Assembly (NCBI GenBank): GCA_965226925.1
Contig: CBDDEN010000011.1
Coordinates: 1,315,430 to 1,379,429, forward strand
Direction of reading: 5' to 3'
Source: CBDDCX01 sp965226925
GTDB taxonomy: Bacteria; Gemmatimonadota; Gemmatimonadetes; Longimicrobiales; Gaopeijiaceae
DNA length: 64,000 bases
The position numbers were made by a program, and so were the translations under genes. Below, piece by piece: positions 9,232 to 18,562 of this stretch. Below the pieces are notes generated by a model, which was not told the DNA's origin, did not search any database, and saw nothing but the letters and a program-made list of their open reading frames with translations. Each line of letters opens with the position of its first letter. Position 1 is the first letter of the stretch.

Positions 9232-10095
9232 TCAGCCGTCGAGGCCGAGGAGGCGTGCCGCGTTCTCGCCGAGACACCGGCGGCGAATCTGCTCGCTGTC
9301 GAAGTCGAGCGCCGTGAACTGCTCGACACTTTGCTTAAGCGGACGCACCGGGTAGCTGCTCCCGAAGAGCAACCGGTAGCTCAGGAAGTAGTTCGCCGAG
9401 CGCACGTATTCCTGCGCGCCCGGCGTGTTGGGAATGTGGCCGTAGAAGTCCGGAATCAGGTAGACGTTGGGGTTCTGGAACGCGACACCGCACATCTGCG
9501 TCGTCCACGGCCAGGCCGCATGGGGCACCACGATCTTGAGTTCAGTGAAGCGACGGGCGACTCTCTGGATGTGAACCGGATGACAGTACATCATGTCCGG
9601 ACCCACGAAAATGCTGCTGGTGATGGAGACGATCAGCCCATCGCTCATACACTTCTCGTAGATGGGAAAGAGCGTTTCGTCGTCGTCGTAGAGCGGGGGA
9701 TCACACCAGCCGTTGTCGAGCGCCACACCCTTGAACCCCATCGCTATGCAGCGATCGATCTCCTGCAGGGCCTCTTCGGTCTTGGTGCCATTGATCCCCC
9801 CGAAGGCAACGAACCTTCCGGGATACGCCTCGACCAGCTCGGCCAGCTCTTCGTTGGGGATCCATCCGTAGGGATCGGGCGACTTCCGCCCCATCACCAC
9901 GCCGACGTCGATCTCAGCCTCGTCCATTTCTTCCACGAACGCCTCGATCGACCGCTCCTCGAACGAGCGATAGCTCGGCATATCGAGGCGCAGTCCACTC
10001 ACGGTCACCGGATCCGGGTTGGGCGGCCGGGGCCGGTAGAGGTGAAGGTCGCAGAAACCCTTGAAGGGAGGACGAATCCGGAAGTCAACGATCAC
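9232..10095 (-). CDS. Amidohydrolase family 2 (TIM-barrel metal hydrolase/decarboxylase)
   Basis: This 287-residue protein belongs to the Amidohydro_2 group (ACMSD, LigW and lactonase-like enzymes). It begins MIVDFRIRPPF, which replaces the usual HxH metal motif with DFRIRP, and ends with FGSSYPVRPLKQ and NAARLLGLDG, the standard C-terminal signature. PYGWIPNEELAELVEAYPGRFVAFGGINGTK is the usual strand 2-3 region. The start is GTG 10095. It heads the ABC-importer gene set and probably acts on the imported compound. A paralogue of similar size faces it at 10330. The loss of the N-terminal HxH suggests an unusual metal site or none. Confidence 0.85.
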   Translation of the reverse strand: MIVDFRIRPPFKGFCDLHLYRPRPPNPDPVTVSGLRLDMPSYRSFEERSIEAFVEEMDEAEIDVGVVMGRKSPDPYGWIPNEELAELVEAYPGRFVAFGGINGTKTEEALQEIDRCIAMGFKGVALDNGWCDPPLYDDDETLFPIYEKCMSDGLIVSITSSIFVGPDMMYCHPVHIQRVARRFTELKIVVPHAAWPWTTQMCGVAFQNPNVYLIPDFYGHIPNTPGAQEYVRSANYFLSYRLLFGSSYPVRPLKQSVEQFTALDFDSEQIRRRCLGENAARLLGLDG

Positions 10096-10329
10096 GGTCG
10101 GCAGCCTCTTGCAGGGAATCGCCGAGCTGAGTCGCGCATTCTCGGGAGCAATCCCGGGCTCGGCTGGTCTGTCGCTGAAGCGAGGAGCTATTGTATTCGC
10201 ATATGCCGATCGTTACCCGCCGATCGGTCGGCTGCATGTTAGCAGGCGGTCCTTTCGCCCAACAGGGAATGACGCAGGGCAGTTGGCGTCCTGCTTCCCA
10301 GCACCGACCATTTTATCCGGTGGAGAACC

Positions 10330-11133
10330 ATGCCAGTCATCGACTTTCGCGCCCGCCCCAATACCGAACAGTACATGGGCATGTATCCCGATCCGCGTGC
10401 ATGGGCCCGCTTTTTCCACTGTGACAGGCCGGAGCCAGTGTCCTTGGAGGCGTTCATCGAGGCCCTGGACGGGGTCGGCGTGTCTCAGGCCGTCTTCACC
10501 GGCCGGCAGACACCGGTCAACACGCTGAGCAATGACTATGTGCACGAGTGTGTGCAGACGTACCCCGAGCGCCTGTTCGGATTCGCCGGTATCGACCCCA
10601 CCAAAGGCGAGGCGGCGGTGCGGGAGATCGAGCGCACCGTCACCGAACTCGGCATGAAAGGGATCTCCATCGATCCCCATTCCTCAAAGCGCACGCCCGA
10701 CGACGAAATCTGGCATCCACTCTACGACAAGTGCACGGAACTGGGAGTGCCCGTCATCGTCACCATGGGCCCCATCGTCGGCAAGTGGGCGCCGCCTGTC
10801 AGCATCGACAACGTTGCAGAGCAGTTTCCGAAGTTGACGATCGTCTGCTCGCACGGAGTGTGGCCGCAGGTGACCGAGCTGATCGCGCTCGCCTACAAGT
10901 ACGAGCACGTGTACCTCGAGGCGTCGATCTACGAGTTCCTTCCCGGCGCGGAGCCGATCTTCGAGGCGGCCAACACCATCCTGCAAGACAAGGTCATCTA
11001 CGCCAGTGGGTTTCCGTTCCGGCCCCTCGCCGACTTGCAGCGTTTCCTGGAGTATCCGTTTGCCCCGGAAATCGTAGAGAAGTTGGTGTATGGCAACGCC
11101 GCGAGGGTCTTGGGAATCGAATCCAACATGTAG
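10330..11133 (+). CDS. Amidohydrolase family 2 paralogue
   Basis: A 267-residue TIM-barrel protein related to its divergent neighbour. It starts MPVIDFRARPNTEQY (again xRxRP instead of HxH), has RLFGFAGIDPTKGEAA and a C-terminal SGFPFRPLADL ... YGNAARVLGIE. Metal-binding candidates are the conserved His in IVCSHGVWPQV and earlier acidic residues. GGTGGAGA sits five bases before ATG 10330. The 234-base divergent gap to 10095 must hold both promoters. The pair probably handles related substrates; biochemical role unknown. Confidence 0.85.
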   Translation: MPVIDFRARPNTEQYMGMYPDPRAWARFFHCDRPEPVSLEAFIEALDGVGVSQAVFTGRQTPVNTLSNDYVHECVQTYPERLFGFAGIDPTKGEAAVREIERTVTELGMKGISIDPHSSKRTPDDEIWHPLYDKCTELGVPVIVTMGPIVGKWAPPVSIDNVAEQFPKLTIVCSHGVWPQVTELIALAYKYEHVYLEASIYEFLPGAEPIFEAANTILQDKVIYASGFPFRPLADLQRFLEYPFAPEIVEKLVYGNAARVLGIESNM

Positions 11134-11186
11134 CGGTGCCGTGATAACGGTATCCCCCGTTCAATGACAACTGAGAGGAAGTGATC

Positions 11187-11660
11187 ATGAGGACCCGCTT
11201 CGCGCGCCTGGCCACGCTGCTCGCCCCCGCGCTTCTTGTCTTAGGCACCGCCATGGACGCGCAGCAGACGCTGACCTTTGAGCAGGCTGAAACCGCCGTG
11301 GCCGCCGCCGAGGCTGAGGCCCGGCGAAACGGATGGAACCTCAGCATCGTCGTCACAGACGCCGACGGCGTTCCGCTCCTGGTTACGAGACGGGGAGGAT
11401 CTTCGACGCGCACCTATTCGATCGCCATGGCCAAGACGAGGACCGTCCTGGCCGCAGGCATGCCGTCCGGCGACTACGGCAAGGGGCTCGCTGACGGCAC
11501 GATCACCGACACGATTCCGAACGGCATCACTTTCGAGGGAGGGTATCCGATCCGCGTCGGCGGCGTGACCGTCGGCGTGATGAGCGCGAGCGGCGCACGG
11601 GGCTCTGAAGATGCGCAGGTCGTTCGGGCGGGCCTCAGCGCGATCGGGGCGAACTTCTAG
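11187..11660 (+). CDS. Secreted GlcG/HbpS-like (DUF336) protein
   Basis: A 157-residue protein with a clear signal peptide (MRTRFARLATLLAPALLVLGTAMDAQQ) then a compact GlcG/HbpS domain: TFEQAETAVAAAEAEARRNGW, VVTDADGVPLLV, RTYSIAMAKTRTV, and GGYPIRVGGVTVGVMSASGA. Family members are small homo-oligomeric proteins, some heme-binding (HbpS), some with unknown ligands near glycolate or diol genes. GAGAGGA precedes ATG 11187; a GTG at 11181 is also possible. It follows the amidohydrolase on the same strand. Remnants of a second copy of this locus lie at 3318-3451. Confidence 0.85.
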   Translation: MRTRFARLATLLAPALLVLGTAMDAQQTLTFEQAETAVAAAEAEARRNGWNLSIVVTDADGVPLLVTRRGGSSTRTYSIAMAKTRTVLAAGMPSGDYGKGLADGTITDTIPNGITFEGGYPIRVGGVTVGVMSASGARGSEDAQVVRAGLSAIGANF

Positions 11661-11739
11661 GGTCGCCGCGGCGGCACGCCTCAATAGCTGCTAGACGGCG
11701 CCGAACTTCACGAGGTGTCCATTGTTCAGCTGACGTGCC

Positions 11740-12507
11740 TCACCCCGTCTGCAGACCGCCCAGCAAAAACCCTCCGTCAACAGGCAGCACCGCGCCCGTG
11801 ATGTAGTCGGCCTCTTCAGAGACCAAAAAGAGCACTGCGTGCGAGATGTCCCGAGGGGATCCGACCCTGCCAAGCGGGATGCCCTGGGCAATCCGTTCAG
11901 CTCGCTCCGGATCGGCGAGAGAATGGTGCGTGCTGAGCCCGTTCCGTATCACGCCGGGGGCGACGGCATTCACGGTGATGTCGTGCGGCGCCAGCTCCAG
12001 AGCCATCTGTTTCGTCAGTGTGTGTACGGCTCCCTTGGATGACGCGTAGTGCGGCGCCTTTCGTGGTGGCATGACGCCCGCAATGGAGCCGATGTTCACC
12101 ATCTTTCCGCCTCGGACTTCGGCGATCATCGCACGCGCCACGACCTGACTGCACAGGAATACGCCCTTGAGATTCGTGTCGAGTGTTCGGTCCCACTCCG
12201 CCTCGGGAACCTCGAGAAGCGGCGTGATCTCCTCGATCCCCGCGTTGTTGATCAGGATGTCGATAGGACCAAGCTGCCGCGCACGTTCGACCAGAGTCTC
12301 GATGTCCTGCTTTTTCGTGACGTCCGTTCGGACCGCCGCCGCCCGGCGGCCGAGCGCCTCGATCTGGTCGGCGACGGCCTGCGCGGCGGTCTCGTCGACA
12401 TCACCGATGACGACGTCGGCTCCCTCCTCCGCAAGACGGAGGGCGATGGCCTCGCCGATTCCTGCGCCTCCACCCGTCACGATGGCTATTTTGCCTTCGA
12501 GTCTCAT
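11740..12507 (-). CDS. SDR-family NAD(P)-dependent oxidoreductase
   Basis: A 255-residue classical short-chain dehydrogenase. The cofactor motif TGGGAGIGEAIA is at the N terminus, NNAG near residue 90, and the active site Ser-Tyr-Lys in GSIAGVMPP...YASSKGAV. The end reads SEEADYITGAVLPVDGGFLLGG, standard for glucose/3-oxoacyl-type SDRs. ATG 12507 was chosen over GTG 12519 because the product then starts MRLEGKIAIVTGG. It is on the same strand as the importer operon but separated by a small gene, so co-transcription is uncertain. Substrate unknown. Confidence 0.9.
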   Translation of the reverse strand: MRLEGKIAIVTGGGAGIGEAIALRLAEEGADVVIGDVDETAAQAVADQIEALGRRAAAVRTDVTKKQDIETLVERARQLGPIDILINNAGIEEITPLLEVPEAEWDRTLDTNLKGVFLCSQVVARAMIAEVRGGKMVNIGSIAGVMPPRKAPHYASSKGAVHTLTKQMALELAPHDITVNAVAPGVIRNGLSTHHSLADPERAERIAQGIPLGRVGSPRDISHAVLFLVSEEADYITGAVLPVDGGFLLGGLQTG

Positions 12508-12616
12508 CGGTTCTTCCACCCCCTTAAGGGCGTCTGTCTTGCGTCACGGAATCGCCGGAAGCGTCACATTATCCGGTTACGGTGTGGTCGCTCACCCCCC
12601 TTAGATTTCCCGCGCC

Positions 12617-13018
12617 TCACATGTCGACGACTTCGTATTCGTCCCTCATCCAGAAGAAGGTTGAGGCCTCGAGGGGTAGCGGAAGTTCCATGTCGAAGGT
12701 GCCCAGCCAGCGGTCGATGGCCTCCACACGGCCATCGAGCTCCCGCTTCAGCTCGGCCTTTTCGGCATCAGAAGCATGATCGGAGTAGTTGTCCGTACTG
12801 CCCCAGACTATGGCGAGTGGGATCAAATCCTGAAGGTCGGCCGGGACCTGACTACGATCGTATGCGGCACGCGCTTCTGCTCGCCGCTCCATGACGAGCG
12901 CGTCTCTTCCTTCGAGTAGTTCCCCAACCGGAGCGATTTCGTCGGTCGGACTCTGTGCCCGCCACCAAACGATAGTTCCGGCCAGCAGTAGGCCGAACAA
13001 GACAACGCGTGTGTTCAT
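12617..13018 (-). CDS. Small membrane-anchored or secreted protein, unknown function
   Basis: A 133-residue product with an N-terminal hydrophobic segment (MNTRVVLFGLLLAGTIVWW) and a charged, largely helical remainder (RRAEARAAYDRSQ, SDAEKAELKRELDGRVEAIDRW). The C terminus is aromatic and acidic (FFWMRDEYEVVDM). I do not recognise a family. Its composition looks like a real exported protein rather than a shadow frame. It sits 70 bases after the ATPase of the sugar-type importer. Confidence 0.6.
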   Translation of the reverse strand: MNTRVVLFGLLLAGTIVWWRAQSPTDEIAPVGELLEGRDALVMERRAEARAAYDRSQVPADLQDLIPLAIVWGSTDNYSDHASDAEKAELKRELDGRVEAIDRWLGTFDMELPLPLEASTFFWMRDEYEVVDM

Positions 13019-13088
13019 GTACCCGCTCCGTCAAAGTGAATAGTCCTGAAGCGGCCACCCGTCCTGTGGTATGAGGGGGTTCGCCTGC

Positions 13089-14207
13089 CTATCCGCTACC
13101 GTCCTCGTTATCCGCGTTCAGCCGCAAGCCCGTCACGCCGTCAAAGAGGTGGAGCCGTTCGCCCCGAAGCGAGAAGCGGATCGTCTCACCGGCGTCGATC
13201 GGAGTGTCTCCAGGCGCGCGCGCGATCAACGGAGTACCGTCGGCGTCCAACCTGACGATGCTCTCATGGCCCGTTCTCTCGACGACCCTCACGTTCGCCG
13301 AATGCTCCCCACTCCCCAGGAGAATATCCTCCGGTCGGATGCCGAGCGAGACCGGTCCCGGCGCGACCGACTGATCGAGCAGCCCGGGCGCCAGGGCGAC
13401 GTCGAGCGCGCCGCACCGAACCCGCATCCGCCCGTCCCCATCGTCGCCCCCGTCGCCGTCCAGGGCCGTCAGCTCACCGGAAACCAGTGACATGGCCGGA
13501 GAGCCGATGAACCCGGCGACGAACACGTTGGCCGGACGGTGGAAGATATCCGCTGGCGTGGCGAACTGCTGGAGCACCCCCGCGTTCATAACGGCGATCC
13601 GGGTCGACATGGTCATCGCTTCGAGCTGGTCGTGCGTGACGTAGATCATCGTGCGCCCGATGCGTCGATGCAGCTCGATGAGCTCGGCACGCATGTGCGC
13701 CCGAAGCCGCGCATCGAGGTTGGACAACGGCTCGTCCAGCAGGAACACCTCCGGCTCCCGCACCATCGCGCGGCCGAGTGCCACACGTTGCTGCTGTCCA
13801 CCCGACAGCTGCCGCGGTTTGCGGTCCAGCAGTGTCTCCAACTCCAACAGACGGGCAGTGGCCTGGACTCGCTCGGAGCGCTCGGGCTCACGAACGCCGC
13901 GTTTCTTCAACGGATAGGCCAGGTTCTTCCCGACCGTCATGTGCGGATAGAGCGCATAGGACTGAAAGACCATCGCGATATCGCGCTGGGAGGGCGGGAC
14001 CCCGTTCACGTAGCGATCGCCGATTCGGATGGTCCCCCCGGTGGGCTCTTCCAGACCCGCCAGCATCCTGAGCGTCGTGGTCTTGCCGCAGCCCGAGGGC
14101 CCGAGCACGCTGACGAACTCGCCCTCGGCGATGGTGAGATCGAGGGCGTCGACGGCGATCGTGGAACCGAACGCTTTGCGGACCTTCTCGAAGACGACGT
14201 CAGCCAC
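13089..14207 (-). CDS. ABC importer ATP-binding protein (MalK/UgpC type)
   Basis: A 372-residue ATPase for the CUT1-type importer encoded directly upstream. Walker A is GPSGCGKTT, signature LSGGQQQRVAL, Walker B EVFLLDEPLSNLDARLRAHM, switch His YVTHDQLEAMTM. The C-terminal third carries the OB/TOBE domains (for example GIRPEDILL near residue 293) that distinguish MalK/UgpC. Three bases separate it from the permease stop. Such ATPases serve sugar, glycerol-phosphate and also some amine or opine importers. Confidence 0.93.
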   Translation of the reverse strand: MADVVFEKVRKAFGSTIAVDALDLTIAEGEFVSVLGPSGCGKTTTLRMLAGLEEPTGGTIRIGDRYVNGVPPSQRDIAMVFQSYALYPHMTVGKNLAYPLKKRGVREPERSERVQATARLLELETLLDRKPRQLSGGQQQRVALGRAMVREPEVFLLDEPLSNLDARLRAHMRAELIELHRRIGRTMIYVTHDQLEAMTMSTRIAVMNAGVLQQFATPADIFHRPANVFVAGFIGSPAMSLVSGELTALDGDGGDDGDGRMRVRCGALDVALAPGLLDQSVAPGPVSLGIRPEDILLGSGEHSANVRVVERTGHESIVRLDADGTPLIARAPGDTPIDAGETIRFSLRGERLHLFDGVTGLRLNADNEDGSG

Positions 14208-14210
14208 TCG

Positions 14211-15044
14211 TCAGCCCTTCACGGCGCCGGTGCCGAATCCCTTGGTGAGCGTGCCCTGCAGGAACGTGAAGATGACGATGAGCGGCAGGCTCATCATGAC
14301 GGAGGCGGCCATCAGCAGGGACCAGTCGATGTTGAACGCCGTGATCAGCATGTTCATCGTCCCCGCGGTCAGCGGACGCACGCTGTCGGAGTTCACGAGC
14401 ACCAGCGCGAAGAGATACTCGTTCCAACAGAGGATGAACGTGAACAGCGCCGTCGAGACGACGCCCGGCAGGGCCTGCGGGAGGATCACGTCGAAGAAGG
14501 CCCCCATACGGCCTGCGCCGTCGACCAACGCCGCGGACTCTAGATCCTCGGGGATGCCCGACATGAAGGAGCGCAGCAACCAGAGGGCATACGGCAGCGC
14601 GAACGTGGTGTAAGCGATCACCAGGCTCGCGAGCGTGTTGGCCAGTCCCAGCTTCACCATCATCAAGTACAGCGGGATGATCAGCACCACGGAGGGCATC
14701 AGGTAGGTGAACAGGACGAGCGTCGCGAGGGTCTCGCGGCCGCGGTACTTGAAACGCACGAGGCTGTAAGCGCCCAGCGTGCCAAGCGAGACGACCACGA
14801 GGGTCGTCGTCACCGACAGGATCATCGAATTGCGGAAGTACTGGAGGAAGGGGGTCTCGGTCAGCAGCCGCCAGTAGTGTTCGAAGGTGATGGTCTCGGG
14901 CGCCAGAGTAGGCGGAATGCTGAAGAGCTCGGCCTGTGGTTTGACCGAGGTGACGATCATCCAGATCAACGGGAAGACGACCGCGAGCACGATCGTCCAG
15001 GCGACGACGCTCCAGATCACCTTGGCCCGTGCCGCGTGCATCAC
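14211..15044 (-). CDS. ABC importer permease (MalG type)
   Basis: A 277-residue inner-membrane protein with about six hydrophobic segments. The EAA loop is visible as DLESAALVDGAGRMGAFFDVILPQALPG. The N-terminal part (IWMIVTSVKPQAELFSIPP) is the usual MalG start. Its ATG at 15044 overlaps the stop of the MalF-type gene by four bases. It forms the heterodimeric channel with that protein. Confidence 0.93.
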   Translation of the reverse strand: MMHAARAKVIWSVVAWTIVLAVVFPLIWMIVTSVKPQAELFSIPPTLAPETITFEHYWRLLTETPFLQYFRNSMILSVTTTLVVVSLGTLGAYSLVRFKYRGRETLATLVLFTYLMPSVVLIIPLYLMMVKLGLANTLASLVIAYTTFALPYALWLLRSFMSGIPEDLESAALVDGAGRMGAFFDVILPQALPGVVSTALFTFILCWNEYLFALVLVNSDSVRPLTAGTMNMLITAFNIDWSLLMAASVMMSLPLIVIFTFLQGTLTKGFGTGAVKG

Positions 15045-15972
15045 CCCTCCTCGAGCCGGTTGGTCTGCCTAAGGTAGAGCAGCGTAAACCCGAGCAGCAC
15101 CAGCATCATGGCTACGGCATAGGTAGACGCCATCCCCATGCGGTTCAGCCGGAACGCTTCCTCATAGACGAGGAGCGACAGCGTCTGGGTCGCCTGCCGA
15201 ACCGGCTGACCGGTCCGCCACCGGTCATCAGGTAGATCAAGTCGAACTCCTTGAAGTCCCAGATCGCGCGGAGAAGGACGACCACCACGAGCACGTCGCG
15301 GAGTTGCGGGAGCGTGATGTCGGTAAACCGCTGGAAGGGGCCAGCGCCATCGATGGTGGCCGCTTCGTACAGTTGCTCCGGAATGGACTGGAGGCGCGCC
15401 AACACGGCAATGACGACGAACGGGAAGTACTTCCAGGCTCCGACGAGGATGACCGAGATCATGGCGTTGGGCATCTGGCCCAGCCAATTGACGGGCGCGT
15501 CGATCAACCCCGCGATCAGCAGCACGTGGTTCAGGATCCCAGAGAGGTCGTTGAAGAGCCAGCGCCAGACGAGCACCGCCACGACCGTCGACAGGAAGTA
15601 GGGGAAGAGGATCAGGCTCCGGGCCAGCGACTGGAAGACGATGGATTGGTTGAGCAGGAGCGCCACCGCCACGCCGCAGACGAGCTGCAGCATCAGCGTC
15701 CCCACCGTCCAGATCAGGGTGTTGAGGACCGCGCTCCAGAAGTCTCCGCTTGCGAGAAGTGCGCCGTAGTTGTCCACCCCCACCCAGTCCCCGGCCAGCG
15801 TCGGGGTGTAGATCGAGAAAAGGGACAGGTAGATCGCCGAGACGAGCGGATAGAGTATGACGGCGCAGAACACCAACACCGTCGGTGCGATGAGCACCGC
15901 GCCAATCATGGCGTAGCGCTTTTCGAGCGAGGGCGGGACGGCGGCGCTCGCAACAACCGTCGGAGGCGTCAT
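15041..15972 (-). pseudogene. ABC importer permease (MalF type), one frameshift
   Basis: From ATG 15972 the frame encodes a standard CUT1 permease: six TM segments and the EAA loop EQLYEAATIDGAGPFQRFTDITLPQLRD. After DLIYLMTGGGPV (about 15200) it changes frame; the expected ending resumes in another frame as RQATQTLSLLVYEEAF ... LRQTNRLEEG and stops at 15041, overlapping malG by four bases. The shift lies in 15190-15215, where the sequence repeats CCGGT. All other operon members are intact, so a sequencing error or a very recent mutation is likely. Confidence 0.8.
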
Positions 15973-16027
15973 CCGCTACTCCTTCGATGGCGGCTCGTGC
16001 CGCCCCTTCGGTCGGAGTGCATCAAGC

Positions 16028-17380
16028 TCAGGAGCGCATGATTTCTTCGAGGCGCCTCACGGTATTGCCGACGGCGACCTGGGCATCCTCATCGTTCAAG
16101 ACGACCCGCTGCACCATCTCGGCGATCGCGTTCGAGGCGATGATCTCGCCCGCCTTCGGATTCGGTTGATGGGCCGTCGTCTCGAATCCGAGGTTGTACC
16201 CCTGCGCTGCGGCGGTCGCCATGAGGTCGATCTCCTGCGGATACTTGTCGATGATCGGGTTGTCCCGGTATGCCGGGTCCTCGGCGACGGTCTCGAGCAC
16301 GGGCAGCACGTGTCCGGGGGCGGCATGCAGTTGGGGGATGTATCCCGCAGGATCGAAAAGGGACGCCGCGAAGAGCTTCGCCTCGGCCTTGTTCGAGGCG
16401 GCCGAGGGAATGCACACACAAGGGAAGTCGTTGTAGGTCCAAGCCGCTATGTCTCGCGACATCCGCGGATAGTGCGCGCAGGTAATCGAATCCGCGATCT
16501 GGGGGTTCTGAGCCGCGACGTTGGCCAGTACCCGGCCGGCATAGATCCCCGTGGCTGTGGCGCCGCTCACGAACGAAGTGAGCATCTCGCCCCAGGAATA
16601 CCCGGTGGCACCCGGAGGGCAGAGCTCCAACATGGATCGGTAGAACTCGAGGGCATCGTAGGTCGCCTGCTGGGCCAGGGCGATCTCCAGATCGGGCGTG
16701 AAGACGGAGCCGCCGGCCCGATGGACGAAGCCGATGAAGGTCAGCGAGGTCGCCGAGTTCAAGCCATACGGAAGGGGGGCACCGTAGATGCCCCCGCCCT
16801 GCATCGCTCGACAGGCCACGCGTAGCTCGTCCCAGGTTTCGGGAATCGCCTGGATCTCCGCTCGTTCCATCAGGTCACGTCGAATCCACAGCATATCGGC
16901 TGCGGTATTTCCGATGGCGGTGCCGACGTATCGGCCGTCGGCGGCGCGGTAGACGTCGTTTGCCCCCGGGTAGAAGTCGTCCGCGCCGATCGCTTCGATG
17001 ACGTCGTCGAACGGCTCGATCAGCCCATGCGCGTAGTAACCCTGGACGGCGAACGAAGGCATATGGGTAATGAGGTGGGGCACCTCGCCTGATGCAAAGG
17101 CGGCGGCGAGCTGGGTCGAGTAACCCTCGTCCGACATGGCCTCGAAGACGACCTCTACACCGGGGTGCGCCGCTTCGAACAGGGCGATCTGCGCCCGATA
17201 GGCCGCCAACTGAGCGGGAGCCGCTTGGGTCGACCACCACCGGAGGGTGAGACCCCGAGCCCCGTTCGCGTCCGTCCCGCGGCACGCCCCGGCCACGGTT
17301 GCGACCCCGGCCGCTGCGAGATGCTTGAGCGCGTCACGCCGCGTAATGCTTCGACCCTCGATGCTTGGCCAATCCGTCAT
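16028..17380 (-). CDS. Extracellular solute-binding protein, Tat-type signal (family 1)
   Basis: A 450-residue periplasmic binding protein for the CUT1 importer. The N terminus holds a twin-arginine motif (SITRRDALKHLAAAG) and VAGACRG, so a Tat-exported lipoprotein is likely. The body has the family-1 hallmarks LRWWSTQAAPAQLAAYRAQIALFEAAHPGVEV split over residues 45-80, YAHGLIEPFDDVI and PETWDELRVACRAM. It lies 21 bases downstream of the FAD oxidoreductase gene and upstream of the permeases. The adjacency to an amine dehydrogenase suggests that the ligand is an amine, opine, or glycosyl-amine rather than a plain sugar; this is inference. Confidence 0.9.
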   Translation of the reverse strand: MTDWPSIEGRSITRRDALKHLAAAGVATVAGACRGTDANGARGLTLRWWSTQAAPAQLAAYRAQIALFEAAHPGVEVVFEAMSDEGYSTQLAAAFASGEVPHLITHMPSFAVQGYYAHGLIEPFDDVIEAIGADDFYPGANDVYRAADGRYVGTAIGNTAADMLWIRRDLMERAEIQAIPETWDELRVACRAMQGGGIYGAPLPYGLNSATSLTFIGFVHRAGGSVFTPDLEIALAQQATYDALEFYRSMLELCPPGATGYSWGEMLTSFVSGATATGIYAGRVLANVAAQNPQIADSITCAHYPRMSRDIAAWTYNDFPCVCIPSAASNKAEAKLFAASLFDPAGYIPQLHAAPGHVLPVLETVAEDPAYRDNPIIDKYPQEIDLMATAAAQGYNLGFETTAHQPNPKAGEIIASNAIAEMVQRVVLNDEDAQVAVGNTVRRLEEIMRS

Positions 17381-17401
17381 GGGCGATGCTGTCTCCCTGC
17401 G

Positions 17402-18562
17402 CTACCGGAACCGACTCGGCGAGAACGGCGCCAAGTCCTCCGCGGGTCGCCGGCCGAGCACCGCATCCGCGACGAGCCGGGCCGAGAGCGGGCCAAGAGT
17501 GTAGCCAGCCTCCCCCGGAATCGCCAAGAACGCGCCGGGGGCGCCGTGAATCGGGCCGAGGATGCCGGGACCGCCCGTCGGGGCTTTGACGCCCGCCCAG
17601 GTTCGGATGATCCGCAGCCTGCCGATTGCCGGTACGATGTGCTGCGCGAGCGAGGTGTTGCCGATGATGCTGGACAGTCGGACCGCAGCGTAGTCCTCAG
17701 AGGGGGACAGCTCCGCCGGCCAACCGCCCCCGATCACCACATGACCGCTCGAAAGCTGTTTGACCGTGATCATGCGATCCGCGTGCTGGACCAGATGACC
17801 GATGAACGGATAAGTCGGCTCCGTGATGTTCATGTGCAACGGCTCGGCCTCCACCGGAAGAGTCAGGCCGAACGGCTCCGCCAGAGACCGTGACCCGGCC
17901 CCCGCGGCGATGACGACGGTCGCCGCGCTGACCGTTCCGCGAGACGTGTCGAGCTTGAACCGCCCACCGTCACGACTCATTCGATCGACCGGTGTCTCGC
18001 CGATGACGGTGACCCCGACCCTGCTAGCCCACCGCCGCAGAGCCGTGTTGGCCTTGAGCGGATCGAGCCGGCCCTCGTCGGCGCACAGCTCCGCGCCGAC
18101 CACCGCCGGAGCGAGGTAGGGAGCGATCTGATCGAGCTCGGGCCGCTCTAGGATCTTCGCGTCGAGCCCCAGAGCCCGCTCGCGCTCGGCCTTCTTGGCC
18201 AGGAAGTCGAGCTGCTGCCGGCTCTCGGCGACCATCAGCCCCCCGGAGGCCTTGAGCCCGAAGTCGGGGTCCAGATAGCGCTGCAATTCGAGCCAGAACG
18301 CGACCGCCTTCGGGTAGAGGTGGAGGGTCGATTCCAGGGCCAGTACCTGATCGGGGTGCATGCGCATGAACCGGCTCTGCATCTGCACGTGAAGGCTGCC
18401 GGCGTTGGTCGTCGTGCCCTCGGGGCGGCCGGCGTCGATGATGGCGACCTCGCGACCCTCTTCGGCGAGGAAACCGGCCACGCACAGGCCGACGATCCCG
18501 CCGCCCACCACGACCGTCTCGATGTCGCGCGGGAGTGGGTCGCTCGGGGTGGACGGGTGCAC
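17402..18562 (-). CDS. FAD-dependent oxidoreductase, DAO family (amine dehydrogenase beta subunit)
   Basis: A 386-residue flavoprotein with the dinucleotide motif VVVGGGIVGLCVAGFLAEEGREVAIID at the N terminus (residues about 15-40) and the DAO C-terminal region WAGVKAPTGGPGILGPIHGAPGAFLAIPGEAGYTLGP split near residues 320-360. It resembles the small subunit of opine or D-hydroxyproline dehydrogenases and sarcosine oxidase beta. GTG 18562 shares its first G with the preceding TAG stop (TAGTG), which settles the start and implies coupling with the alpha subunit. Together the two subunits would oxidise a secondary amine. Confidence 0.88.
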   Translation of the reverse strand: MHPSTPSDPLPRDIETVVVGGGIVGLCVAGFLAEEGREVAIIDAGRPEGTTTNAGSLHVQMQSRFMRMHPDQVLALESTLHLYPKAVAFWLELQRYLDPDFGLKASGGLMVAESRQQLDFLAKKAERERALGLDAKILERPELDQIAPYLAPAVVGAELCADEGRLDPLKANTALRRWASRVGVTVIGETPVDRMSRDGGRFKLDTSRGTVSAATVVIAAGAGSRSLAEPFGLTLPVEAEPLHMNITEPTYPFIGHLVQHADRMITVKQLSSGHVVIGGGWPAELSPSEDYAAVRLSSIIGNTSLAQHIVPAIGRLRIIRTWAGVKAPTGGPGILGPIHGAPGAFLAIPGEAGYTLGPLSARLVADAVLGRRPAEDLAPFSPSRFR

